This document shows, piece by piece, positions 43,962 to 52,110 of a DNA stretch of 64,000 nt. The number at the start of each line of letters is the position of its first letter. The first letter of the stretch is position 1. The notes beneath the pieces are model-generated. The model was not told the DNA's origin. It searched no databases and saw only the letters and a list, made by a program, of their open reading frames with translations. Both the position numbers and the translations under genes were made by a program. The DNA is taken from NCBI RefSeq assembly GCF_002007115.1, contig NZ_MVAD01000004.1, positions 124,001 through 188,000 on the forward strand, read 5' to 3'. This stretch comes from Massilia sp. KIM (GTDB lineage: Bacteria > Pseudomonadota > Gammaproteobacteria > Burkholderiales > Burkholderiaceae_D).

Positions 43962-45467
43962 ATGTTCCGCCGCCTCAGCCTCAGCCTCGCCGCCGCTCTC
44001 TTCGCCGCCTCAGGCTTCGCCCACGCCCAGCTGCCCGACGCGGTGGCTCAGGCGCTGGCGCAGAACGGGCTGCCCGAGGACGCGCTCGGGGTGCTGGTGC
44101 TCAAGGGCGACCAGGTGCTGCTCTCGCACCAGTCGGCGCTGCCGATGCAGCCCGCGTCCACCATGAAGCTGGTGACCACCATGGTGGGCCTGGAGCGTCT
44201 CGGCCCGGTGTTCCGCGGCCGCACCGAACTGCGCACCACCGGGGCGATCGAGGGCGAGGTCCTGCGCGGGAACCTGATCCTGAAGGGCGGCGCCGACGCC
44301 GACCTGTCCGGGGAGGCGCTGGAGAACATGCTGCGCGCCCTGCGCTACCAGGGCGTACGGCGCATCGAGGGCGACCTGGTGCTGGACCGCGAACTGTTCC
44401 AGCCGGCGCGCATGGACCTCGGCCTGCCGCCCTTCGACGAGGCGCCGGAAGCCTATTACAACGTGATTCCCGACGCCCTGCTGGTCAACAAGAACATGGT
44501 GCAGCTCGACATGCGCTCGACCGGCAAGCGCCTGCAGCTGCGCATGCAGCCCGAGTTGGAGCAGGTCAGCATCGGCTCCGAGATGAGCCTGGTCGACGCC
44601 GACTGCGCCAAGTGGGAGGACGGCTGGAAGCTGCCCGAGGCGCGCCGCCAGCCGGACGGCCGCATCCGCATCGTCCTGCGCGGGACCTTCCCCAGGAACT
44701 GCGTGCGCAGCTACGGCATCAACGTGCTGGACCGCGACGATTACGTCGGCCGCCTGGTGCGCCAGAAGTGGAAGGAGCTGGGCGGGCGGATCTCGGGCAA
44801 GACCGTGACCGGGGCCACGCCGCCGGCATCGACCCTGCTGGCCGAGCACAGCGCGCGCATGCTGCCGGAGCTGCTGCGCGACATCAACAAGCCCTCGGAC
44901 AACGCGCTGGCGCGCACCCTGTTCCTTAGCCTGGGCAGCCTGCAGCCCGACCCGGCAACCGGCAGCGCCGCCCTGCCCGCCAATGGCGAGCCCACCGCCG
45001 CGCGCGCCGAAGCCGCGGTGCGCGAGTGGATGCGCGCCCAGCGCATCGACGACACCGGCTTCGTGATCGAGAACGGCTCTGGCCTGTCGCGCATCGAGCG
45101 CATCAGCCCGCAGCAGATGGCCTACCTGCTGCAGGCCGGCCTGCGCAGCCCCTGGGCGCCCGAATTCCAGGCCAGCATGCCGATCGCGGCCATGGACGGC
45201 ACCCTGCGCCGCCGCCTGCAGGGCAGCGCCGCTGCCGGCCGCGCGCGCCTGAAGACCGGCACCCTGCGCAACGTGACCGCCCTGGCCGGCTACGTGCCGG
45301 ACGCCAACGGCAGCCTGTGCGTGTTCGTCGCCATGGTCAACAGCGAACAGGCCGGCAACGGCCGCGGGCGCGCGGTGCTCGACACGCTGGTGGACTGGGT
45401 GGCGCGCTCGGGAGCGCCTGCAAGCGCCCTGCCGCCGGGAGGCGCGACAGCCCAGACCGCGCCCTGA
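43962..45467 (+). CDS. dacB: D-alanyl-D-alanine carboxypeptidase/endopeptidase, PBP4 class
   Basis: This 501-residue class C penicillin-binding protein has a signal peptide (LAAALFAASGFAHA) and the three active-site motifs: SxxK in PASTMKL (Ser66), SxN in KPSDNALART near residue 310 and KTG in LKTGTLRNV near 430. It trims D-Ala and cuts cross-links in periplasmic peptidoglycan. The 7-residue gap and AAGGAGTCCC before its ATG show coupling to the SpmAB-like gene. The released D-Ala and peptides would feed the downstream recycling enzymes in this island. Confidence 0.95.
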   Translation: MFRRLSLSLAAALFAASGFAHAQLPDAVAQALAQNGLPEDALGVLVLKGDQVLLSHQSALPMQPASTMKLVTTMVGLERLGPVFRGRTELRTTGAIEGEVLRGNLILKGGADADLSGEALENMLRALRYQGVRRIEGDLVLDRELFQPARMDLGLPPFDEAPEAYYNVIPDALLVNKNMVQLDMRSTGKRLQLRMQPELEQVSIGSEMSLVDADCAKWEDGWKLPEARRQPDGRIRIVLRGTFPRNCVRSYGINVLDRDDYVGRLVRQKWKELGGRISGKTVTGATPPASTLLAEHSARMLPELLRDINKPSDNALARTLFLSLGSLQPDPATGSAALPANGEPTAARAEAAVREWMRAQRIDDTGFVIENGSGLSRIERISPQQMAYLLQAGLRSPWAPEFQASMPIAAMDGTLRRRLQGSAAAGRARLKTGTLRNVTALAGYVPDANGSLCVFVAMVNSEQAGNGRGRAVLDTLVDWVARSGAPASALPPGGATAQTAP

Positions 45468-45673
45468 GCCGAGGGGCGGCGGCCCTCCTTCGACGCTTCC
45501 AGTATGGTCGACGGTAACATGCATATCGCGTCGGATCTTGCAAAAACGTTACCTTTCGTGACACTTGATTAACGGCAAAAGTGTCAGAATGGCCGGGTTG
45601 GCGTATATGCGCCCAAGTCCAACCTTCCGATCCAGCTGCGCGCCTACGGCGGCCGCAAGTTCATCCGCCTGCC

Positions 45674-46810
45674 ATGAAGATCCATCCCCTCACCGGTGAA
45701 TTCGCCGGGCCTGCCGTCGAATCGGCTTTTCTCGAACACAAGCTGGCCTCGACCCGGGCGCTGCTGGGTTTTACCCTGCTGTTCTGCACTTTTTTCTTCC
45801 TGTCTTTTTTTGCCACCGACATCGCGGCGCTCGGCGTCGAGGCGGCCGTGGCCGCGACCTTCCCTGCGCGCCTGCTGGTTGCCGTCACCGCCGGGGCCTG
45901 CGCCTGGCTGGCCTACCGGCGCCCCCTGTCGGTGCGCGCCACCCGCATCGCGGCGACCCTGGCAGAGTCCGTGGCCCTGGCCAGCTTCATGCACATCGCC
46001 GTGCAGCGCCCGCACGAGTTCCACTGGCACGCGATGTCGCTGGCAATCATGCTGGTGGTGATCTACCTGTACATCCCGAACCGCCTCATCTACGCGATCC
46101 TGCTGGCCACCGCCGCCACCGCCGCCTTCCTCGGACTGGTGCTGGCGCTGGCCCCGATGCCCTTCCGCGACATGCTCACCATGGGCATGCTGCTGGTGCT
46201 GGTGAACACCTTCGGCGCGCTGGCGGCGCGCCGCTTCAACCAGGTCTCGCGCGAGGAATTCCAGTTGCAGTCCCACCTCAAGACCATCGCCGAGCGCGAT
46301 CACCTGACCGGCTGCTACAACCGGCGCTACCTGCACGAGCACCTGCTCGAGGCCGAGCTGACGCGCGCCCGGCGCCTGGGCCACCCGCTCACGGTGGTGC
46401 TCTGCGATATCGACAACTTCAAGCTCATCAACGACAACTTCGGCCACGAGAAAGGAGACGATGTGATCCGCGCCTTCGCGTCCCTGCTGGAGCGCCTGAC
46501 GCGCGACAATGTGGATTCGGTGGTGCGCTACGGCGGCGAGGAATTCCTGCTGATCCTGCCCGGCACCAGCCTGGAAGGCGGGGAGCGCCTGGCCGAGCGC
46601 CTGCGCGAGGCCTTCGCGGCCACCCCGCCGGTGCTGGAGCCGAATCCCTTCGGCCTGCGCACCACGGCCAGCTTCGGCGTGGCCAGCTTCGATTACGCCA
46701 ACCAGGCGGTGCGCTACAGCGTGCCGGACCTGATCTCGGCGGCGGACAAGCTGATGTACGAGGCCAAGCGCAAGGGACGCAACCGGGTGGAGTCGATTGA
46801 ACTCAGGTAG
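45674..46810 (+). CDS. Membrane-bound diguanylate cyclase
   Basis: The 378-residue protein has an N-terminal block of about six hydrophobic segments (residues 30-190) and a C-terminal GGDEF domain whose active site reads RYGGEEFLLILPG near residue 286. It should make c-di-GMP from two GTP. The upstream DxLTGCYNRR motif and DIDNFKLINDNFGH metal-binding loop are intact. The product-inhibition site is not canonical: the residues before GGEEF are RDNVD, not RxxD in register. The ATG at 45674 is the first giving a family-like N-terminus. Its signal is unknown. Confidence 0.9.
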   Translation: MKIHPLTGEFAGPAVESAFLEHKLASTRALLGFTLLFCTFFFLSFFATDIAALGVEAAVAATFPARLLVAVTAGACAWLAYRRPLSVRATRIAATLAESVALASFMHIAVQRPHEFHWHAMSLAIMLVVIYLYIPNRLIYAILLATAATAAFLGLVLALAPMPFRDMLTMGMLLVLVNTFGALAARRFNQVSREEFQLQSHLKTIAERDHLTGCYNRRYLHEHLLEAELTRARRLGHPLTVVLCDIDNFKLINDNFGHEKGDDVIRAFASLLERLTRDNVDSVVRYGGEEFLLILPGTSLEGGERLAERLREAFAATPPVLEPNPFGLRTTASFGVASFDYANQAVRYSVPDLISAADKLMYEAKRKGRNRVESIELR

Positions 46811-46816
46811 CCGGGC

Positions 46817-47428
46817 CTAGAGCACGCGCCGAAAGCTGCTGCGCACCAGTTCACGGTCGCCGCAGTCGAAGTGCCACCACTCGGTATTGATGCCCAGGAA
46901 GCCTGCCTGCAGCATGGCTTCGCGCAGCAGGCGGCGGTTGGCCACCTGTTGCTCGGTGAGCTTGCCGGCGCGCAGGAAACCCTCTTCCAGCGCCGGGTGC
47001 GACAGGTCGGTCATGTCGTCGAAGCCGGTGCCCATGTCCAGCTCGCGCCCTTCGGCGTCGAGCAGGGTGATGTCGAGCGCCATGCCGTAGGAGTGGATCG
47101 AACCGCGCTCCGGATTAGCCAGGTACATCTGCAGGCCGGTGCCGGCCAGCGCGTCCCACAGCTGCTGCTGCACCCGCTGCGGGCGCAGGGCGTCCAGCAC
47201 CAGGGGCTTGAGGTCCGGCCGGCGCGCGGCCAGCCAGGCGACCACCTTCTCGAGCGCTTCGGCGGCCTGGACGTGCAGCCAGGCGCAGTCGAAGGGCGAA
47301 TACAGGTCGCGTCCGACGAAGTTGTTGTCCGTGGCGTAGCGCAGGTCGATCCCGATGCCGGCGATACTGGTCAGGTGGCGAAATTCAGGGCTGCCGGCGA
47401 TCTCTTCGCTGGCCACGGTGAGACTCAT
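46817..47428 (-). CDS. ddpX: D-alanyl-D-alanine dipeptidase (VanX/DdpX family)
   Basis: This 203-residue zinc peptidase hydrolyses D-Ala-D-Ala. Zinc ligands and catalytic Glu are visible: His112 and Asp119 in HSYGMALDITL, Glu183 and His186 in EWWHFDCG, and the Arg of LDALRPQRVQQQL. No signal peptide is seen, so it acts in the cytoplasm, as does E. coli DdpX, which lets cells use D-Ala-D-Ala as carbon source. The AAAAGGAAGTCC site sets the start at 47428, which overlaps the upstream LysR gene by 4 bp. It fits the D-Ala salvage theme of the island. Confidence 0.92.
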   Translation of the reverse strand: MSLTVASEEIAGSPEFRHLTSIAGIGIDLRYATDNNFVGRDLYSPFDCAWLHVQAAEALEKVVAWLAARRPDLKPLVLDALRPQRVQQQLWDALAGTGLQMYLANPERGSIHSYGMALDITLLDAEGRELDMGTGFDDMTDLSHPALEEGFLRAGKLTEQQVANRRLLREAMLQAGFLGINTEWWHFDCGDRELVRSSFRRVL

Positions 47429-48330
47429 GGACTTCCTTTTTCCAGACAGGCGCGCGCGGTCGCGCCGATACAATTGGCCAGCTCGCGCGCCCCGTGCGAG
47501 AGCGGGGAATGGCTGGCGGTCAGCAGATACAGGTTGACCGGAATCTCCGGCTCCCAGGTGCGGCGCTGGACCTTGCCGACGGCCGCCGAAGCGGCCGTGA
47601 ATGGGTCGAGCACCGCGGTGCCGGCGCCCGCTTCCACCAGCGAGCGCGCGATCTGGTAGGTCTGCACCACGGTATTGAAGACCGGATGCACGTCCTGGGA
47701 CTCGCAGGCCGAGACCACCATCTCGCCCAGCGGGTCGCCGTCGGCCAGGCCGATCAGCTCTCCGCTCAGGCCGTCGGCCGAGATCGGCCGCCTGCATTCT
47801 TCCTCGCTCCAGGTGCCGGCCGGCGCCATCACGGTCAGCTTGCCGTGGGCGATCGGCTCGGCCACGATGCCGGGGTGGCGCGGGTCCTGCAGCGACAGCG
47901 CCAGGTCGGCTTCGCCCAGGCGCAGCACGTTCACGATCTCGCTGGTGTGGTGGGTGGCGAGCTCGCAGCGCGCCTTCGGGAAGTCGCGCCGCCACAGGGT
48001 CATGGCCTCCGGCAGGACGCTGATCGCGATGGTCGGGGTCGACACCAGGCGCACGGTTTCCACCGCGCGGCCCTTGAGGCTGGCGGCCAGGCGGCGGATG
48101 CCCTGCAGGTCGCGGTTCAGCTTCTCGGTTTCGGCGAACAGGCGGTGGGCTTCCGGTTTCGGATACAGCTTGCCGCGCACGCGCTCGAACAGCGGCATCC
48201 CGAGCTGCAGCTCGGCGTGCTGGAGCACCTTGGTCACCGCCGGCTGGGAAATGTGGAGAACCTGGGCGGCACCGCTGATGGTGCCGACCTGCATGATGGC
48301 GTGGAATACTTCGATATGACGCAGGCGCAT
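47425..48330 (-). CDS. LysR-family transcription regulator
   Basis: The 301-residue protein has the LysR HTH at residues 1-60 (MRLRHIEVFHAIMQVGTISG, AAQVLHISQPAVTKVLQHAE) and an effector-binding domain (about 90-295). It resembles regulators of amino-acid or opine use. It is the upstream gene of a two-gene unit with the D-Ala-D-Ala dipeptidase and overlaps it by 4 bp. Co-transcription rather than divergence is unusual for LysR regulators and suggests it directly controls dipeptide use. Confidence 0.9.
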   Translation of the reverse strand: MRLRHIEVFHAIMQVGTISGAAQVLHISQPAVTKVLQHAELQLGMPLFERVRGKLYPKPEAHRLFAETEKLNRDLQGIRRLAASLKGRAVETVRLVSTPTIAISVLPEAMTLWRRDFPKARCELATHHTSEIVNVLRLGEADLALSLQDPRHPGIVAEPIAHGKLTVMAPAGTWSEEECRRPISADGLSGELIGLADGDPLGEMVVSACESQDVHPVFNTVVQTYQIARSLVEAGAGTAVLDPFTAASAAVGKVQRRTWEPEIPVNLYLLTASHSPLSHGARELANCIGATARACLEKGSP

Positions 48331-48351
48331 CGCTAATCCTTCTGTGAAAGC

Positions 48352-48370
48352 TTCCGCGGCGGGCGCGGAA
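48352..48370 (-). terminator. Hairpin at the end of the murQ-to-amidase operon
   Basis: TTCCGCG (48352-48358) pairs perfectly with CGCGGAA (48364-48370). It lies 40 bp after the amidase stop. No proper T-run follows on the minus strand, so termination efficiency is doubtful. Confidence 0.35.
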
Positions 48371-48409
48371 TTCCCGAAGGATACAGCGAAAACGGGCGCC
48401 GGGCGACCG

Positions 48410-49450
48410 TCACGGCGTGTTCACGATCGCCGGGCCGGCCGGCGTCTGCGCTGCGGGCGCCGGCGTTGGCGCAGGCGCCGGTGCAGGCACTGGAGGCGGT
48501 GGCGGCGCGGCCGGCGCGGGGGCGGTCTCGGGCACCGGCAGGACCGGGGTCGTCGGCGCGGGCGCGGCCGGTGGCGGCACCTGCGGCGCCGGCGCGGTGA
48601 TCGGCGCGGATGCGGGCGCGGGCGCCGTCAGGACCGGCTGCGGCGGCGGCACCGGCAGCGGCGCATTGGCCGGCGTGGTCAGCACCTCGAGCAGGGTCGC
48701 GGTCTCGGCGTCCGGGTTGCCGGAAAAGTCCGCCGGGCGGTATTTCATCTGGAAGGCGCCGAGCGTGGTGCGGGTGGCCTCGTCCAGCACGCCGGTCTGG
48801 GGCAGCGCGAAGCCGTGCGCCACGAGTTTGCGCTGGAACCAGGCGACGTCGGGCAGCCAGGCGTCGAAGACCGGGCGCACCGCCGCCACGCGCGCCGCGT
48901 CCGGCCACTTGACCAGGCCTTCCTGGGCCAGGCGCGCCCAGGGGAAGAGCGGACCCGGGTCCTGCTTGCGCAGCGGTGCGATGTCGCTGTGGCCGACCAC
49001 GTTTTCCGGCGCGATGCCGTGGCGCTGGACGATGTCCTTCACCAGCGGCACCAGGGCGTCGACCTGGGCTTGCGGGAAAGGCGCGTAGACGCGGCCGTTG
49101 GGGGTGTCCTTCCAGCCGGCGTTGACGATCTCGATGCCGATCGAGCTGTTGTTCAGCTGGGTGTAGTTCTTCCAGCTCGACACGCCCGCATGGTAGGCCG
49201 AGCGGTTCTCGTCCACCAGGCGGTAGACCACCGGCTGCGGATCGTCGGTGAGCAGGTAGTGAGCGCTCACCTGTTGCTCGGTCAGGATCTTCAGCGAGGC
49301 CGGCTTGTCGGCCACGGTGTAGTGCAGCACCAGGAAACGCACGCGGCTCGACTGGCCCTTGGCGGTGTAGCTGGTGTCATAGCGCGGGCCGGTGGCGCAA
49401 CCGGCCAGCAGCAGGAGGGTCAGGGCGGCGATCGAAGTCTTCATTGTCAT
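48410..49450 (-). CDS. N-acetylmuramoyl-L-alanine amidase lipoprotein (AmiD-like)
   Basis: The 346-residue lipoprotein (lipobox LLAGCATG) contains an Amidase_2 zinc domain with the His of FLVLHYTVADKP and the His/Asp of VVGHSDIAPLRKQDPG. Next comes a PG_binding_1 domain (WFQRKLVAHGFALPQTGV, LDEATRTTLGAFQMKYRP), then a tail of about 95 residues made almost only of Ala and Pro. AmiD cuts the MurNAc-L-Ala bond of muropeptides on the outer membrane. The tail is longer than in AmiD and may span towards the wall. Last gene of the murQ operon; the start may be 49450 or 49444. Confidence 0.9.
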   Translation of the reverse strand: MTMKTSIAALTLLLLAGCATGPRYDTSYTAKGQSSRVRFLVLHYTVADKPASLKILTEQQVSAHYLLTDDPQPVVYRLVDENRSAYHAGVSSWKNYTQLNNSSIGIEIVNAGWKDTPNGRVYAPFPQAQVDALVPLVKDIVQRHGIAPENVVGHSDIAPLRKQDPGPLFPWARLAQEGLVKWPDAARVAAVRPVFDAWLPDVAWFQRKLVAHGFALPQTGVLDEATRTTLGAFQMKYRPADFSGNPDAETATLLEVLTTPANAPLPVPPPQPVLTAPAPASAPITAPAPQVPPPAAPAPTTPVLPVPETAPAPAAPPPPPVPAPAPAPTPAPAAQTPAGPAIVNTP

Positions 49451-49462
49451 TCTTCTCTGGGG

Positions 49463-50404
49463 TTAGTCGATCCCGGGCAGCGGGCCGGCCGCCAGCCTTG
49501 CGGCCGCGTAGTGGGCGCGCTGGCCGGTCTGGCTCAGGGGGGTGCCGGGCGGCAGGGCGGCGCGCATGGTCTCGACGATCACCGGGTGCAGCTCGGCGGC
49601 GCGGCCGGTGAGCGCCACCGGGCGCGGGCCGAAGCGGCGGATCAGGGCCAGAGCCAGGCGCGCCAGCTCGCTGCCCGCTTCGCGCAGGATGGCGGCGGCG
49701 GCCGGGTCGCGCTCGGCGCTGGCGGCGACGGCCAGCGCAAGCTTGCCGATCTCGCCGCGTTCGCGGTGGTAGATGAACTGGCGCGAGAACGACCAGTCGC
49801 TGCCGCCGATGTGCTGGAACACCGCCTGGGCCATGGGCGAGGATTCCCACGCGCCGGGATGCTCGTCCTCGTTGCGCCAGATGTGGCGCAGGGCCTGGCG
49901 CGCGATCCAGAAACCGCCGCCGCCGTCGTCCAGCACCACGCCGCGCCCGCCGGCGCGGTGCAGCACGCCGCCTTCGTCGATGAAGGCGCCGATCGAGCCG
50001 GTGCCGGCGTAGACCACATAGCCTTCGCCGGGACTGAAGCTGGCCAGGTAGGCGATCTCGATGTCGTTGCACAGCGTGATCGCGCCCGATTCGATGCCGA
50101 GGAAGCCCGCCAGCCAGCGCGCCAGCTGCTCGCCCTCGCCGCCGAAGCCGGTCAGGCCGGCCCGCACCGCCACCGGGCGGCCGTGTTCGAGCACGGCCTG
50201 GGCCATGCCGGCGAAGGTGGCGCGCACCGCGCCGCGGCCTTCGCTGCTGGCCATCTGCAGGGCCGACAGGCCGTCCACCGTGCCTTCGGCGACGATGCGG
50301 CCGCCCGGCGCGGCCAGGGCCCAGCGGGTCTGGGTGCCGCCCGCGTCGATGCCCAGGCCCAGGCCCTCGTGTGTGGTCGTGTTCGTGGTCTGCATGGCGT
50401 TCAA
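49463..50404 (-). CDS. BadF/BadG-family amino-sugar kinase (GlcNAc or MurNAc kinase)
   Basis: The 313-residue ASKHA-fold kinase has phosphate-1 motif LGIDAGGTQTRWALA, phosphate-2 motif VVYAGTGSIGAFI and the GGGGFWIARQAL segment of the BcrAD_BadFG family. Relatives include eukaryote-type GlcNAc kinase and MurK, which phosphorylates both GlcNAc and MurNAc. Because murQ (MurNAc-6-phosphate etherase) is in the same operon and no separate MurNAc or anhydro-MurNAc kinase is seen, it is the best candidate to make the MurQ substrate. It lies 12 bp before the amidase gene. Confidence 0.85.
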   Translation of the reverse strand: MNAMQTTNTTTHEGLGLGIDAGGTQTRWALAAPGGRIVAEGTVDGLSALQMASSEGRGAVRATFAGMAQAVLEHGRPVAVRAGLTGFGGEGEQLARWLAGFLGIESGAITLCNDIEIAYLASFSPGEGYVVYAGTGSIGAFIDEGGVLHRAGGRGVVLDDGGGGFWIARQALRHIWRNEDEHPGAWESSPMAQAVFQHIGGSDWSFSRQFIYHRERGEIGKLALAVAASAERDPAAAAILREAGSELARLALALIRRFGPRPVALTGRAAELHPVIVETMRAALPPGTPLSQTGQRAHYAAARLAAGPLPGID

Positions 50405-50461
50405 GTTTACTCCTCCGTCACGCTGGCGCGAATGAATGCTGGCGGGAAATGCATGAGCCAG

Positions 50462-50470
50462 GGTTATGCG
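50462..50470. promoter_or_regulatory. GGTTATGCG motif upstream of the amino-sugar kinase
   Basis: A plus-strand GGTTATGCG lies in the 66-bp gap between the DigH-like gene and the kinase, 58 bp before the kinase start. The same nonamer is found upstream of murQ at 55576. Confidence 0.3.
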
Positions 50471-52087
50471 TCACGACTTGCCCCACACCCGCAGGCGCTC
50501 GCTCTCGATGCCGAGGCGGTCGACCGCGCTCACGAACACCAGGTTGGCGGCGCCCAGGCGGTCGTCGTCGGGGATGCTCCAGTCCACGCGCGCGGCCGGG
50601 ACCACCGCGAAGCGCCACTCCTCGCCGTGGCGGGCCCAGATCGCGTACAGGGCGTTGGCCTGGCCGGCCTTGAGCTTGAGCTGGAGCGCCTTGCCGCGGC
50701 GCTCGGCCGCCACCTGCGGCAGGCCGGGCGCGCCGCTGCCGAGCCAGGGCGTGGCCGGCACCAGGGCCGGGCCCGTGTAGCGGGTGGCGCGCAGCTGGTC
50801 AGCGATGCCTTTGCGGTTCTGCATCAGGGCGATCATGCTGAAGTGGACGTGGCCGGTGGCCTGGGGCCGCGCACGGGTCACGCTGATCTGGTTCAGCACC
50901 TCTTCCGGCTGGTAGTCGCGGGTGGGCGCGCCGATGCGGCTGGTGTACAGGCCCGGCCACATGTGGCGGCCCATGGTGTTCTGCGAGATCCAGTAGTCGA
51001 GCAGCACGTCGTAGGCCTGGCCGGCCTGGGACAGCGGCCAGTAGAGCTGGGGCGTGAAGTAGTCGAGCCAGCCCTTCTGCAGCCACAGTTCTGCGTCCGC
51101 GTACAGCTTGTCGTACTGCGAGAAGCCGGTGATGCCGGGCGGGCGGCGGTCCGGGCGGCCCAGGCCGAAGGGGCTGATGCCGAAGCGCACCCAGCTCTTC
51201 TCGCGGTGGATGCCCTGGTAGATGTTTTCGATCAGGCGGTTGACGTTGTCGCGGCGCCATGAGGCGCGATCGAGCTTGCCGCCGCCGGCCAGGTAACGCT
51301 CCCAGGCCGGGCCGTCCGGGAAATCGAGTTCGGTCTTGCCGGTCTTGCCGTCCAGCGCCGCCTGGTTGCCCGCCACTTCGGGCGTGGCTTCGATCGGGTA
51401 GGGATAGAAGTAGTCGTCGATGTGCACGCCGTCGATGTCGTAGCGGCGCACCACGTCCAGGATCACGTCCAGGGTCTGCTGCGAGGCCGCTTCCTCGGCC
51501 GGGTCCATCCACATGAACTTGCCGTAGCGCTTGACCGCCTCCGGCTTGCTGTTGGTGATGTGGTTGGGCGCGGCCGGCGAACGGGCGCCGTCGTGGCGCG
51601 CGCGATAGGGGTTGAACCAGGCGTGCAGCTCGAGGCCGCGGGCGTGGGCCTGCTCGACCCAGAACTTGAGCGGGTCGTACCAGGGCTGGGGGGCCTTGCC
51701 CTGGGCGCCGGTGAGGTATTCGGACCACGGCTCGATCTTGGAGGCGTAGATGGCGTCGGCCGAGGGGCGCACCTGGAGCACGATGGCGTTCAGGTTCATG
51801 GCCTTGGCGCGGTCGAGGATGGCCACGGCTTCGGCCTGCTGCTGGGCGGCGCCCAGGTTTTGCTTGCTGGGCCAGTCGATGTTGGCCACCGTCGAGACCC
51901 AGGCGGCGCGGAATTCGCGCGGGGCCGGCGGCGGCTGCTCGCCGCCCAGGGCCACCGCGCCGTCCGGAAGCGCGCCGGCCGAGGAGGCGCTGGGCTGGGT
52001 GGTGCAGGCGGTCATCAGGCCGCCGAGGGCCAGGGCGCCGGCCACGCCGGCAAGCGCGAAGGCGCGTTTTTTCAGGTCAGGCTGCAA
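50471..52087 (-). CDS. DigH/YddW-like glycoside hydrolase lipoprotein (GHL10 family)
   Basis: The 538-residue lipoprotein (lipobox-like LMTACTT) has the GHL10/DUF187 TIM-barrel: REFRAAWVSTVANIDWPSK, LNAIVLQVRPSADAIY, LHAWFNPYRAR, and the acidic active-site strand YDIDGVHIDDYFYPYP. A C-terminal fibronectin-like region (about 450-535) follows. The E. coli member DigH digests denuded glycan strands left after amidases act at the septum. Placement in an operon with an amidase, ampG and murQ fits that role and suggests outer-membrane-attached glycan breakdown. Intact. Confidence 0.87.
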   Translation of the reverse strand: MQPDLKKRAFALAGVAGALALGGLMTACTTQPSASSAGALPDGAVALGGEQPPPAPREFRAAWVSTVANIDWPSKQNLGAAQQQAEAVAILDRAKAMNLNAIVLQVRPSADAIYASKIEPWSEYLTGAQGKAPQPWYDPLKFWVEQAHARGLELHAWFNPYRARHDGARSPAAPNHITNSKPEAVKRYGKFMWMDPAEEAASQQTLDVILDVVRRYDIDGVHIDDYFYPYPIEATPEVAGNQAALDGKTGKTELDFPDGPAWERYLAGGGKLDRASWRRDNVNRLIENIYQGIHREKSWVRFGISPFGLGRPDRRPPGITGFSQYDKLYADAELWLQKGWLDYFTPQLYWPLSQAGQAYDVLLDYWISQNTMGRHMWPGLYTSRIGAPTRDYQPEEVLNQISVTRARPQATGHVHFSMIALMQNRKGIADQLRATRYTGPALVPATPWLGSGAPGLPQVAAERRGKALQLKLKAGQANALYAIWARHGEEWRFAVVPAARVDWSIPDDDRLGAANLVFVSAVDRLGIESERLRVWGKS

Positions 52088-52110
52088 AAGCGGCTCCTAT
52101 ATTCTTCTCG

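Noticed and set aside
46817..48330. VanX-type dipeptidase considered as part of a glycopeptide-resistance cassette
   Set aside because: No vanA/vanH-type ligase or dehydrogenase is nearby, the neighbours are recycling genes, and Gram-negative DdpX enzymes serve nutrition.
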